Below, in pieces: positions 1-10,565 of a DNA stretch of 64,000 nt. Where the stretch lies: assembly GCA_031213475.1 (NCBI GenBank), contig JARUPZ010000009.1, forward strand, positions 10,139,601 to 10,203,600. Direction: 5' to 3'. Under the pieces are notes generated by a model. The model worked only from the letters and a program-made list of their open reading frames with translations. It made no database searches and was not told the DNA's origin. Position 1 is the stretch's first letter. Every line of letters starts with the position of its first letter. The position numbers and the translations under genes are program-made. This DNA comes from Nereocystis luetkeana. Lineage: Eukaryota > Sar > Phaeophyceae > Laminariales > Laminariaceae.

Positions 1-440
1 ACCCCAGGAGGTGGGTTTCTGCTCATGCCGAGCGTCTCCGTGAGGCTATTAATTTCCCCTGCGTGCGGTATGGGGTCGATCGTTTTGAGCCGCTTTGAAA
101 AAAACGTGCGTGGTCCTGTAGAATGATGCTGAAAAGGGGTGGGGACGGACAGATACGTTTTCATTTTTTACCAGACAGAAGCCCTAATGGTGGTGCTTCC
201 TGTGGCGGCTGGCTACTTACAACTCGCTTGAACAATGTAGCACAGCACCGTGGTGTGTAAGCATGTATGTGTAGACTTAAATACCTCGGGCAGGTCTGTC
301 TATGGCCCCAGGTTGTTACTGTAACGCCTTCAAATATATCTGTAGAGCGGGGCAATCGTTGCCCTGCAGCTCCCTAGCTGTTACCATTTTCCTGGTAGTA
401 TTATTTTGAAGTTTTGTGTAGTTTTGTGTTTTCCGCCATT
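1..440. other. No recognisable feature
   Basis: I see no exon-like frame, hairpin or repeat in this stretch. The short open frames on either strand lack protein-like composition. Confidence 0.5.
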
Positions 441-668
441 TTTGTTTGCGAATGACGGGGCCCCTAAACCCAAAATCGTCAGAAGGCCAATCTTGTTTCG
501 AAAAATGACGTTGTTGTATACTTGGGCCATGGTACTATTCATCGGGATGCAATTCGAGTTTTGCTCAAAAGTCAGTTTTCGAGTGACTTAATATTAGTAT
601 GAAGCTAGCTCCTCAAGTGAGGAGCCTCAGAAAAAAATAGGGTGAACAGCTATCGTAGAACGCCCCAA
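441..668 (+). repeat. Dispersed repeat, copy 1 of 2
   Basis: About 225 bp that recur in diverged form at 31815-31985 in the same orientation. The shared text begins GAATGACGGGGC, includes the words CTTGTTTCGAAAAA and ATTAGTATG, and ends with a small hairpin (GCTCCTCAAGTGAGGAGC) followed by CCTCAGAAAAA. The second copy lacks about 50 bp from the middle. No coding frame, terminal inverted repeat or A tail is evident, so the element class is unknown. Confidence 0.65.
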
Positions 669-897
669 AAGCAGATGACACCGTCATAAGCGTAGAAAGC
701 GCTCCATAAAATCTAAGCGAGCCCGTTTGTTCCATCCCCCCCGGGCATAAGGGCCCCTAGAACAGCGCAACCCAAACCAACCCAACCAAGGTGCTATAGC
801 ACGTTTGCTACATTAACCTGAATGCCGGTGCAGAGAGGCAGATTGGGCAAAACGAATCCGGTGAGAAACGCGCTGCATCTAAACTTCGCGGGGCCGT

Positions 898-1462
898 TTT
901 CCCTTACCCCCTATTTGATATAGGTTGGGTTGGCGTCGGTTGGCAACGACACTGTAAAACATGACGCTCACTACGTGAGCTAGACTATCAGGGTACCGTT
1001 TTTGTTTTTTTTTTGTTTGGCGGTCGGCCACAGCTGGTTGTCGAGTTAGATCATTTATGCGAGGTGAGCAACCTTTACTCCGCACAATTGGGAATTATCG
1101 TATCACGTAGTGTTCAAGTTAAGGCACCCAAGAGGCAGTTACATAGCACTCACTCCCATTCATTGCTGTCTCTGGAATTGCCTACACCAGAAATTAAATC
1201 AACTCATTGAAGCTGTCATCCATATGCAAGTCCGTCTCACAAGCGGTTCTTAGTAGTATGATGCAGCTCACCCTTCATGCGACTCTCCGGACACCTCACA
1301 GCGCTTCGCGCTTGGTGCAAGCAAGCAATCTCTGCCTGGTCGGTGAAAACCCGACATGCTCCGTCCCGGCATTGTAGGGATGCGAGGGTCTATGGCCATA
1401 CGACTACGGCCATGCATGAGATCGAGTGCATCTCTCCTATCGAGTACCCCCCCCCCCCTCCC
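898..1462 (+). repeat. Poly(C)-bounded 0.55-kb interspersed repeat, copy 1
   Basis: This full-length copy matches 29342-29905 (plus) and 22944-23470 (minus). The body starts GATATAGGTTGGGTTGGCG, contains a T-run near 1003-1018, and ends with a self-complementary stretch around GGCCATGCATGAGATCGAG and then TATCGAGTA plus a C-run. All long copies border C-runs at one or both ends. I found no open frame, no convincing Pol III box and no inverted termini. It may be a non-autonomous element of unknown class. Confidence 0.75.
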
Positions 1463-1474
1463 CCCCTAGATATA

Positions 1475-1900
1475 AGGGCCACTACAGTAGCGGTCGGGGC
1501 TGCCGCCGCGTTCACGAGAGACTCTGCGCCCTGGATCGAACCACCGTCTCTCGCACCAGCCGGCGAAGTCGTTGGCTTCGTGCTCGTAACCGCAACCGCA
1601 ATCGCGCTCGCGCCCGTAATCACGCTTGCGGCCGAAACCGCTTTCGCGGAGGAATCTGCGCTTGCGGGCAACCCCACGGTGCTGTTTGCGCTGTTGGGCG
1701 AACCAACGCTCGCGCTAGCGGGAGGCCACCAGGCGCTTCATGCCTTGTTTAGCGCACCAACGCTCGCACTCACGTTCCGGTACGCGGATGACGTGCGCAC
1801 GTACGTGCGATCTGCTCTGTCGTACGAACAGAGCAGCGGAGCGGACGACGTCCGCCCTTTGCTCATGGAAGCTATATCAGAAGAAGAAGTAGAACTCTGC
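1475..1900 (-). pseudogene. Possible Arg-rich coding remnant
   Basis: On the minus strand one frame reads Arg/Glu/Cys/Trp-rich text with protein-like variety, for example RERWFAQQRKQHRGVARKRR, preceded by a partly similar RECERWCAKQ. At least one in-frame TAG separates the two similar parts. No family is recognised and no splice sites are clear. The opposite strand also has an Ala-rich open frame of 213 codons, which I regard as a shadow of the same base periodicity. It could equally be non-coding repetitive DNA. Confidence 0.2.
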
Positions 1901-2280
1901 CTCACCCTGACCCGATAGGTCAAAGACAGCTGAGCGGTCGCAGTTGTACCACTCGAACGGGAGGGTGGTGTTCACGATGATAGGGCGCCGGCACGCCTCC
2001 CCATAACAGTGACAGCACTCCCCTCACCCATGCCCAAAGGATCGTCAGTGGTCATACGCCAAGACGGGAGCTGCCTTGACGATGCGAGACCGGGGTAGCG
2101 GTTTGCCACAAACAACCCCTCCATGACCGGCGACAGAAAAAATAAGAAACCAGGAAACGGGCAGTCAAGCGGAAACCATCAGAATCGCAAGAGGGACTAT
2201 AAATAAATATAGTCCCACGAATATCACTAGTAGAGCAGGAAGCATCGGAACGTAGCGTAGCAGCGGTCGTACCACTACTA

Positions 2281-2385
2281 TTACGGGGGACCATAGTTAA
2301 TAGGACCTGTCGTATACATAAAAACCTATATATTTAACCAAGTATACTAACAATATTTGGTCCTATTAACTATGGTCCCCCGTAA
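2281..2385. mobile_element. MITE-B copy 1 (TA-flanked hairpin element)
   Basis: A 105-bp element with near-perfect inverted ends of about 27 bp, starting TTACGGGGGACCATAGTTAA and ending in the complement. TA stands directly on both sides, as expected for a TA target duplication. The interior is AT-rich and has no frame. The TA flank would suit a Tc1/mariner-type or related transposase acting in trans; the superfamily is inferred only from the flank. Confidence 0.85.
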
Positions 2386-3225
2386 TAGCAGTACAGCAGG
2401 GGCCATCGGAACGTCGGTGGAATTGGTGGCCGGATAGGGGGTGTGGGTGGTTTGGGTGGATAGGTGGGTTGGCGTTTCCCCACATAGCGTTGCAGCATGA
2501 GCTTGTGGTCAGCAAACACAACACAAAGCTTGAGGGAGTATCGGAATATCGGTAGTGTGGGTATAAACGTATGCCAGCCCCGCTGGCATGGCACCTGTCG
2601 TACCACTAGCACAGCAGTAAGCATCGGAACTTCGGCGGGTTAGTGGGCGGATTAGCTCAAAATAGAACGTGCTGGGGGTGTGGGTGGTTTGGGTGGATAG
2701 GTGTCTTGATTTCCCGCTACATAGCGTTGCAGCATGGGCCGGTGGTTAGCAAATATAACCCAAAGCATGAGCAAGCGTCGGAACGTCGGCGGTGTGGGTA
2801 TGTACGTATATCGGCCCCGCTGGCGTGGCAGCGGTCACACCACCGGTACATCAGTAAGCGTGGGGAACGTCTGTGGGTACGTGGGCAAATTAGTTCAAAA
2901 GAAGATGCCTGAAGCACCCTCGTCTGCAGATTGTCATGACAAGATACCAAAAATGCGACGTCAAAGTAAGTAGAGAATTAGTGTGGTTGAGGGTGCGAAA
3001 CAGGTTGGTTTTTCGTCATACATATATAGCGTTGCGGCATGGGCGGGTGAGCCGCAAACACAACCCGCAGTACGGGTAACGCTTGTACGGGGTGTGTGGC
3101 ACGCCTTTTCGCAAGCAGCAACCTCCTTCCCACTCGCGCTCAGCAAGGAAGGGTCATGAAAGGGCGAAAGAGAAGAGAGATACAGTAACACGAGAGACCA
3201 ATCCTTAACGCGGTATGGCCGACTA

Positions 3226-3342
3226 TTGCGGGGGGCCATAGTTAATAGGACCAAACTTGTTGGCAAAAAATAGCGAAACATATATAATAGTTGTTTGTGT
3301 GTACCTTAGGTCCTACCAGGTATTCACTATGGTCTCCCGCAA
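3226..3342. mobile_element. MITE-B copy 2
   Basis: The ends are TTGCGGGGGGCCATAG and its diverged complement, with TA on each side. The interior differs from copy 1, and the right arm carries an inserted TACCAGGTA word, so this copy is older. Confidence 0.8.
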
Positions 3343-3540
3343 TAGACTACAACATGGTATTGAGGTGGCAACGGATAGTGGGCGGATTGGTATGCTGCTG
3401 TAGTAAGGATGTACTGTAGTATCGCAGTACTGCTGCACTGCTGGGGGCGTAGGTGGTTTGGGTGCATAGATAGGTGGTTGGGTTTTACTCTAAGCAGCGC
3501 TGCAGGTACCAGGGTTGCGCCTGGAAACCACGAAACACTA

Positions 3541-3651
3541 TTACGGGGGACCATAGTTAATAGGACCTATGGTATACATAAAAAACTACCTGGTATATAT
3601 TTAACCATTTTTACTAACATTTTTTGGTCCTATTAACCATGGTCCCCCGTA
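3541..3651. mobile_element. MITE-B copy 3
   Basis: The ends are very close to copy 1. TA precedes the left end, but the right flank has lost the last bases of the TA duplication. The interior includes the TACCTGGTA word also seen in copies at 42.7 and 60.6 kb. Confidence 0.8.
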
Positions 3652-3799
3652 GCAGTTACATGCAGGCATCATGGGACACGGCCTGGTTGCAGGGAGTGGG
3701 GTTACAAAGGAGGGGGATTTACGGGGGATCGACACCTATTGTTGACGGACGAGAGCAACATCGCAACACTGCTGTATCCCTCGAAAAAAATGCAGAATA

Positions 3800-4770
3800 T
3801 AGTTAGGGGTGTACGGGTAACGGTTTCACGGAGCGTTCGGTACACCGTCTCGCAGCAGATTAGGTTATGATCCCGATACACGCCTTCTCGAGGTTCGCGA
3901 AACCTTTAAACGCACTTTGTGACCCGGTTTTCGGGCATGAATATATTCGATTCGAGCATATATCGCAATTTCTTTTGCCTCCGACGCCCCCCTCCCGGCG
4001 GGCCCTTCGGGGGCCCTCCCGGGGGGTCCCTGCGGGGGGCTTGCACGTCTTGCGTCGCCTGTTGCGCTGCGCACAAGATACACTGAACTACTTATCATAT
4101 CCCTGCTTCCGACCCCCGGTGCGCGCGGCGTGCTTCTGAGAGGAATTTGTACCCGTGAGCCAGCAACTCTTTGTGCGCGAGCTTCCTTCCATGCGAGGCT
4201 ATCCGATCGAGCAGCAAGTGCTCTGGGACCTTGCGCGACCTCACGAACTTCCGAGGTGCCTCGGTCTGCGGTGGTGGTGGTGGTAGTGCTGCTGCTGTTG
4301 TTGTCTGTTTGAGATGTACTTCGATTTAATATGGAGCAGGAAGCCATTCTTCTAAAAAACGCCACAGGATATTTGTCAAACCCCATGGGGTAGCCAAGTT
4401 GCGAAATATATCGCTGCTCGCACCGACCAAGCGATTGTCCCGCGGGTGGGACTGAGCTGCGTAGCGCAAGGCGCAGGGCTCTGTTGAATCCGAACGTTGG
4501 TCAATAAGGCTGCTTATTATACGTGTGCCAGCTGTCGATTCGCGCGGTATACACGTCAACGTCGGGGGCGGTGTCGGATCAGATGTTCCGAGGATTGGAG
4601 TTTCCTTTTGAGGGGGGACTGGCAGGTTTGGAATTTCCGACATATAACCCCACGTACGTAAACCTAGGGAATTATAGTAGAGCGGCACAGCTCTCCGAAA
4701 CGGTCCACGCGCTGCCGAGGCAACCCCAACCAGGCACGAGTGGCGCAAGGAGCTGAAACTTCGTGACGGT
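3800..4770. other. Unassigned sequence with a GC-palindromic tract
   Basis: There is no supported exon. At 3985-4045 there is a run of overlapping GC-rich palindromes around GGCGGGCCCTTCGGGGGCCC, able to fold as several short hairpins. A minus-strand frame of 173 codons crosses it, but its composition looks accidental. Confidence 0.4.
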
Positions 4771-4959
4771 CAGTCAAGTGAAGACGCATGGCAATGGCAA
4801 GGATGTTTGCGTCGTAGGGTGTCAGGACCGAGAACGCCGAAACTCGAAAAATCGAGGGGATGCCCAGAGTTGTGACGAATACAGAGCGGACAGGAGCAAG
4901 TAAACAGGCTCACCTTTGGAGTATCGTGCTGGATTACTTCGAAGTACGAGTGTAACCTT

Positions 4960-5052
4960 TTCGGGTTGAGCCTTCTCCGGCTGAGCCTTCGCGGGCTGAG
5001 CCTTCTCGGGCTGAGCCTTCGCGGGCTGAGAGCCTTCTCGGGCTGAGACTTC
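4960..5052 (-). repeat. 15-bp minisatellite, possibly coding a QPEKA/QPAKA repeat
   Basis: About six units of CGGGCTGAGCCTTCT, alternating CTTCT and CTTCG. The minus-strand frame 5142-4822 (106 codons) translates them as QPAKAQPEKAQPAKAQPEKA followed by a less repetitive tail. Because 15 is a multiple of three, another frame is open too (RRLSP repeats). There is no splice or homology evidence that it is expressed. Confidence 0.5.
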
Positions 5053-5149
5053 TCGTAGAGGGATTTCACTTGCAGCGGCCGGTTTCCATAAAGGCTTTTC
5101 GTTCCTTTTTCTTGTTTTGCCTCCTCCGCCCTCCCAGCCCAAACTTTTA

Positions 5150-7663
5150 ATTCATGCTCCGCCCCTTTCTACCGAAAGTGCCCACTGGCGCCAACAATGT
5201 TTAAGTTCCATCCCCAGTGCAATAGATCGATAGAGACATTGAAAACCCTTCGAACGCCAGCAGCGTCCTTCGCAACGGACCCCCCCCCCCCCCCCCCCCT
5301 CCTCTTCTGTTACTCGGCCCCGCCATCTTTGTGAACTTGACGAGTACTCAACCACCATTTACCACCTCCGTGAAATACCATCATCACACTCATCAACAGC
5401 AAAATGACATCGACAGGGACATCACTGACAGCGACGACAACGAGGGGCACAGAGTCAGTGGATGCGACCAGATCGCTCCCAAGATAAAAAAGAACGAAAT
5501 TACAGCACGAAAAAAAAAAAAAAAAAAAACAATCAAGTACGCACCAGGTAGGTTACACGCGAACAGATCCACCCACTCACCCAACTCTCAATCCAACTTT
5601 ACTTCAACCCCCACTATACCCCCATCTAAAAGGTCATTCGACTACGGCCATGCATTATATCGAGTAACCCCCCCTCCCCCCCCCCTATCCCCAACCGCCA
5701 CCACCGCCTCCTCTGCTATAAGAGGTCACTCGACACCAACAACAAAACGGCAATGGTTGATTGATTGATTGATTGATTGATTGATGTAATTGGTCGCGGA
5801 GAGATTGACGACAGGTGCGGCACACTAGAAAAATATACGCCCCACCCGCGCAAAATCTCCCCTATCCTATCCCCGTCCCGACATCCCCGACCAATCACGT
5901 CGCCGTAAAATTCCACAATCACCCCCCCCCCCCCCCCCCACCCTTCCCCAAACGCCCTCTCCCCTGCTCATAGCCACGGGAACACGCGAAAACCAGGAAA
6001 CTGAAAACGGTACGCACGCATAAGAAGTACAATAAACGAAACGCAACAACGGAGGCACAGCAGTACAGATCGCAAACATGAAAATAATCACCAGCAGCAG
6101 CATCAGCGAGTCTACTCTAAGGTACCTTTTTTTTTTGTTCTGCTCCAGAGTATCGTATATTTCGATGCGGCCGCCGCAAAAACATAGAAAACGGGCAACA
6201 GACGGCGGAGCTGTTTTCGGCTTGACCCAGTTCAACTTGGGTCAACCCAACTCAGTGTGTTTAAATTCGACATGACCCAATTCAACTGAACCAACCCTCT
6301 TGCCATCCACGATCATCCCGATTGGGGCCTGGAGACAAGCGAGAGACGCTACAAAACACAAAACAAGAACATCTATTAGTGACTAATGTTTCTGCTATTG
6401 CTACAAGCACTGCTGCCGCTGCTTCTGCTCTGAGCCGCGCGTGACTTTGCTCCGACCCGCACGGCAGAGAAAGATGTTGCGCAGGCCCGTACACACCCGT
6501 ATCGACCCCCCACACCCTCTTTCAAAAATACAGAAATACAGAAATAGAGAGGAACAGACCAGAGCCGCTGGGCTGACACGGTCACGACGCGGCGCCCAGA
6601 CTCCACCCACCTTCACATACTAGCGGCGGATGCTCACACACAAAGCATGACATACAACATACCAGGTACATACATTCCGTAGAGTACAACACGCACGTGT
6701 CCGTATCCGATCTCCCACCCGCACTCTGACTCTTCCCAAAAACTTTCCATCTCTCATCCCGACAACTGTATCCCCCCGAACCGAACCAAACCATACCCTG
6801 GGCGCCTCCCAACATCATCACCCCCGAAGAAAAGAAACCAGGCCAACTCGTACTCTTGTCTCCCCCCAACACCACCACCACCCCGTACAAACCAAAACCG
6901 TACGAAACCAACACCCGTTTCTCCCCGAACCCACGGCGATCTCCTCCCTCCCATGCCGACACCATCACGACCGGAACAAAACAAAACCGAACCATCAGTA
7001 CCCCATATCAGGACCACGCACGCCTATCCGAACGAGAAAAAAAACACACACACACAGATACAAGAGACTCGACGCCACGCCAACACAGTCACCGCGTCAG
7101 CACCAGCCATAGGACACGCTCCAATCGCATGTGCTTTGTTGGGGTGTAGCGTTAGAGCTGCTCGTGCTGCTGCGACCGCTATTACTGCAGCAAATGCTGC
7201 TGGCACTGCGTCTCTGCCGCTGCTAACGCTTGTGGCCAAAGACTAGGATGGTCATCAAGCCCGGGGCCGACAACCCCGCCAGGAAATATACTATTACCTC
7301 TGAGAAACCAGGGGATCAACCTAGGACGTCCCCTGGCGGACACAACCTACTTGCCGCTGGGTTGTCGAGAGTCTGCTAGAATCAAAACAACAGCGAAGCC
7401 CGCACCCATTCTCCTCCGGCAACTATGCCACCGTGTGTAGCAAGAACTTGCCCCCCCCGCACCCCCTCGTAGCCTCATTTTCTTCTAAATACGTGTCTGC
7501 CCGTTGCTTGCCAGGCTCAGACCCCAAGCCCGCATGCTTGCGACAAGGGGAAAAAGGGAGAAGAAAAACAAAATGGCTTGTCTACGCCGATTCCTGAGGA
7601 CCCCCCCCCACCCCCCATCAAGTATTTTTGTGATTCAACACTCGAAACATTGTTTAGTTGACC

Positions 7664-7705
<42 letters not shown>

Positions 7706-10560
7706 AAACCCAGTCCCGATAACCACCTCTCCTTCCTCGTCGGTCAACTATGATCCAAGCGTGCTAGCTAAGTTGCTCTAGGTGGTTTCCAGGAGGATTT
7801 TAACTGGTGCACCTCTCCCTTTCTCTTCGAGCGCGGGAACTCGTACATCCCGGTCAAGTTTCCAACCGGATTGGCCTTTTTGCCTGTGCACGCTACGCTA
7901 CCAGCAGTATCCGGAAAAAACAAACAACGCCACGGATACTCGCAAGCGAACCCCCGACAGAGACAAATACGCCTTATGCCGCGATGCCACACCACTGTAC
8001 AGCGGTGCTAACGTCACCCGCGGCGACCTTCCGGTGATGGGAGTGCACTCCAAAAAATATTTTATAGAACCGAAACTCCTAGAGCAAAACGAAGGCCCTA
8101 TGACGGGGGGGGGGGGGGGGGGGGGGGGGGTGGGGAAGCAGTCGCAGCAGCAGTCGAAGCAGCAGCCACATCATACCCACAGCAGCACCACGAGCCGCAG
8201 CAAGCACCCACCGTACCAGTAGGCACGCAGCGGTACCCCCCCCCCAAAAAAAAAAAAAAAAAATCTAGACTAGGACGGGGGCGTCAAGGAAGCAGCCGCA
8301 GCCGCAGCCGCCGCAGCAGTCGCAGCCGCGCCAGTAAATAACAGTAGCTGTACCCATAACCCCTTCCCCTAGTAAAAACGGGAAACAAAAGCGACCCCCG
8401 ATCCAAACACGCCTGTTTACACTTCGACGGCGCCTGCAGGTAAAACCCTAAGGGCGATAACTTCCCCTCATCGCCATCCCCGACCACCGCCCACGTTGAC
8501 AAAGGAAGGACGCCGCAAACGGGGCACTGCACGGATGGGGGACCTCGTTGTCGTTTTTGAGCCGTGCTGTCCACGGGGCCTCTATATGTATCTCTCTCCG
8601 TCTTGTCTCTTCCTGGAGTCATCTCCCTCTTGTCTCCCCTTCCCGCGTTTTTCTCTTTCTCCTCCCCTCTGCCTCTCTGTATCTCTCTCTCAACCTATCC
8701 CCCCACTCCTCGTGTACTCGTCGGGAAACGCCAACAACAGCTGCCGCAACTGGATCAACAGCAACAACGAAGACAGTCAGAACCGCTGGGGGGGGGGGGG
8801 GGGGGAGGGGGGGGGACATCGGTGGCAAAACATCCCGCCCTTTTTGTTGCTTTGTTCTGCAACAGCGACACACGAGACGCAAGGACCGAAACACGGAAAA
8901 ACGAAACAGACGGCACTATTACAACTTCCACGATTGCACGCACAGTACGCCAGTCCATCCCGTCTCGACAAACCAGACAGGCCTAGCCGGACAATGTCAG
9001 GCAACTCGCCGGGAGGAGGCATGCAAACAAACCAGCCCAGGCCAACACATGAAAACAAAAAAACACACACGCGATAGTATTTCATAATCATGTAGCGTCA
9101 CCAGTCAACTCTTTACTACTATTCTAGCCACGCACGCGCGCTGCTGTGCCGCCCACGAGAGGAGCACTGTTGTACGATTGTTCTTGGTTAGGTACACGCA
9201 CCGATCGAATTGCAACAGCTGTGCTTTTGCTAGTTCGCTGACTATCGGGGTATCGAAGCCAAAGCAGCCGGAGGCGTTATCACAAGAACAGCAACAACAA
9301 AAACTACCGGCAAAGCGAAGCAGAAAAAAACGTACAACTTGAAAAAAACCCTGCCGGCTAAACATCAAACAGCCCCAACCCCCAGACCAACCCCCAGACC
9401 CCCTCCCCCCCTAAAACAACGCCTCTGGTCCACCTCAACAACGTATTCAAGGCAGACCTTGTCTCTGGGTGAGAGGATCCCTTCGGCAACCCCAATCGCT
9501 GGGCCCGCAGAGCTGACGAGAAGCACGCACAGAGCAACAAAACCAACCAACAACGGCAACAGCAATGCCTCCCTCTCTCCCTTCAACCCTCCGCCTCAAG
9601 TCGAACAGCCACAGCAGCTACCCCCCCCCCTCCCCCCGTCCCCCTCTCCCGCTCTAGGCCACCCCGCCCCGCGTCCTGCCCCAAGAACTAACCATGGCGG
9701 CAGAGGGTAGGCTGTGCGCGTACTTTCCAGTACGTGTGATCTGTATCATCTGCCCCGGTCTAAAAAGAAACGAATAAAAGCAGCCGGCCCGTCAATCCCG
9801 ACCCCGATCAGCTGACTTGACGGCGCGCCCCCCCAAAAAAAACATTGAAAACAAATTGGTGGGTGCACGCGGACATGGATGGATGTATTTATACGAAGTA
9901 GATGGATACGCGTGCGAATACGGACACACGTACGTTCGGCCATAAGTACGGGTACCGATCGGAGCCCGCTGCTGCCCTTCCCGTCCGCGGGACCATTTGG
10001 ATGAACGCCCCGTCCGTGGCTGACTATCGTCGTAGTATCGGCTCGCTCCTCTCTCTCTTCCTCCGTCCTCCTGCGTCCTTCCCCCGCCCCTCCTCCTCCT
10101 CCTCCCCGGTTGTCCTGTTTCTATCCTCCATTGCCGACTCTTGACGTCTAACTCGACCGTGTGAGACAAGGCGACAAAAGCTTTGCTTCAACGGCCGGCC
10201 GACACAATGATGCCGCCAATCAAGGCTAAGGCCCGAGAACGGCAACCGCGAGTCCAGCAGATGCCCCACCCACGACCTTGACCGAGCGCAAGGCAAAGTC
10301 CGGGCCGCAAGCGCAAGTCAAAGCGCGGGGTCAAGCAAGCGCGGTGCAGACTCGAGGTTTAACACAGATCAAAATCGAAGCACAAGCTCTCAACCCCAAG
10401 CCGCACGCCAAGCCGACAGCAAAGGGCAGAGGCCACGCAAAGACGCAATTGCGAGAGCAAAGCGCAACGAAAGCATGCTGCCCGGTTGCCACCCATGCAA
10501 CCTTCAACGCACAATGTGCAACAAATGCTGATGGGCAGGTGCACAAGTGCGTGCGAGCGG
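5150..10560. other. Low-complexity, gene-poor stretch
   Basis: It contains C-runs at 5281-5300, 5927-5938 and 7665-7702, G-runs at 8105-8130 and 8788-8815, an A-run at 5510-5529, a GATT tetranucleotide run at 5757-5784, and a poly(C)-element fragment at 5635-5682. Many overlapping open frames exist on both strands, but all are Pro-, Gly- or Thr-rich shadows of simple sequence. I found no exon I would defend. The downstream (3') non-coding part of the large minus-strand gene could lie here. Confidence 0.5.
7665..7702 (+). repeat. 38-base C homopolymer
   Basis: This is the longest single-base run in the window. Such runs can form i-motif or G-quadruplex structures and are also prone to assembly length errors. 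Confidence 0.9.
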
Positions 10561-10565
10561 CTAGT

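Larger units (their letters stand above)
2216..3800 (+). repeat. Decayed ~245-bp tandem array
   Basis: Two well-preserved units lie at about 2384-2620 and 2621-2870. Shared words are CATCGGAACGTCGG, GGGTGTGGGTGGTTTGGGTG, CATAGCGTTGCAGCATG and CCCCGCTGGC. Partial units recur near 2216-2280, 3000-3110, 3370-3530 and 3650-3780. Three MITE-B copies sit between or inside units. No coding frame is persuasive. Confidence 0.7.

Noticed and set aside
898-1462. An LTR-type element, because an end motif is repeated on both sides at 29.3 kb
   Set aside because: The direct repeat is only 27 bp plus C-run, without TG...CA ends, primer site or coding parts. I saw no retrovirus-like or Polinton-like sequence in the window.
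1777-1800. RYADD peptide in a plus frame, suggestive of reverse transcriptase
   Set aside because: No other RT motif is present on that strand, and the surrounding text is Ala-rich simple sequence.
3865-4386. A 173-codon minus-strand frame
   Set aside because: It crosses a GC-palindromic tract and has no exon features; probably open by base composition.
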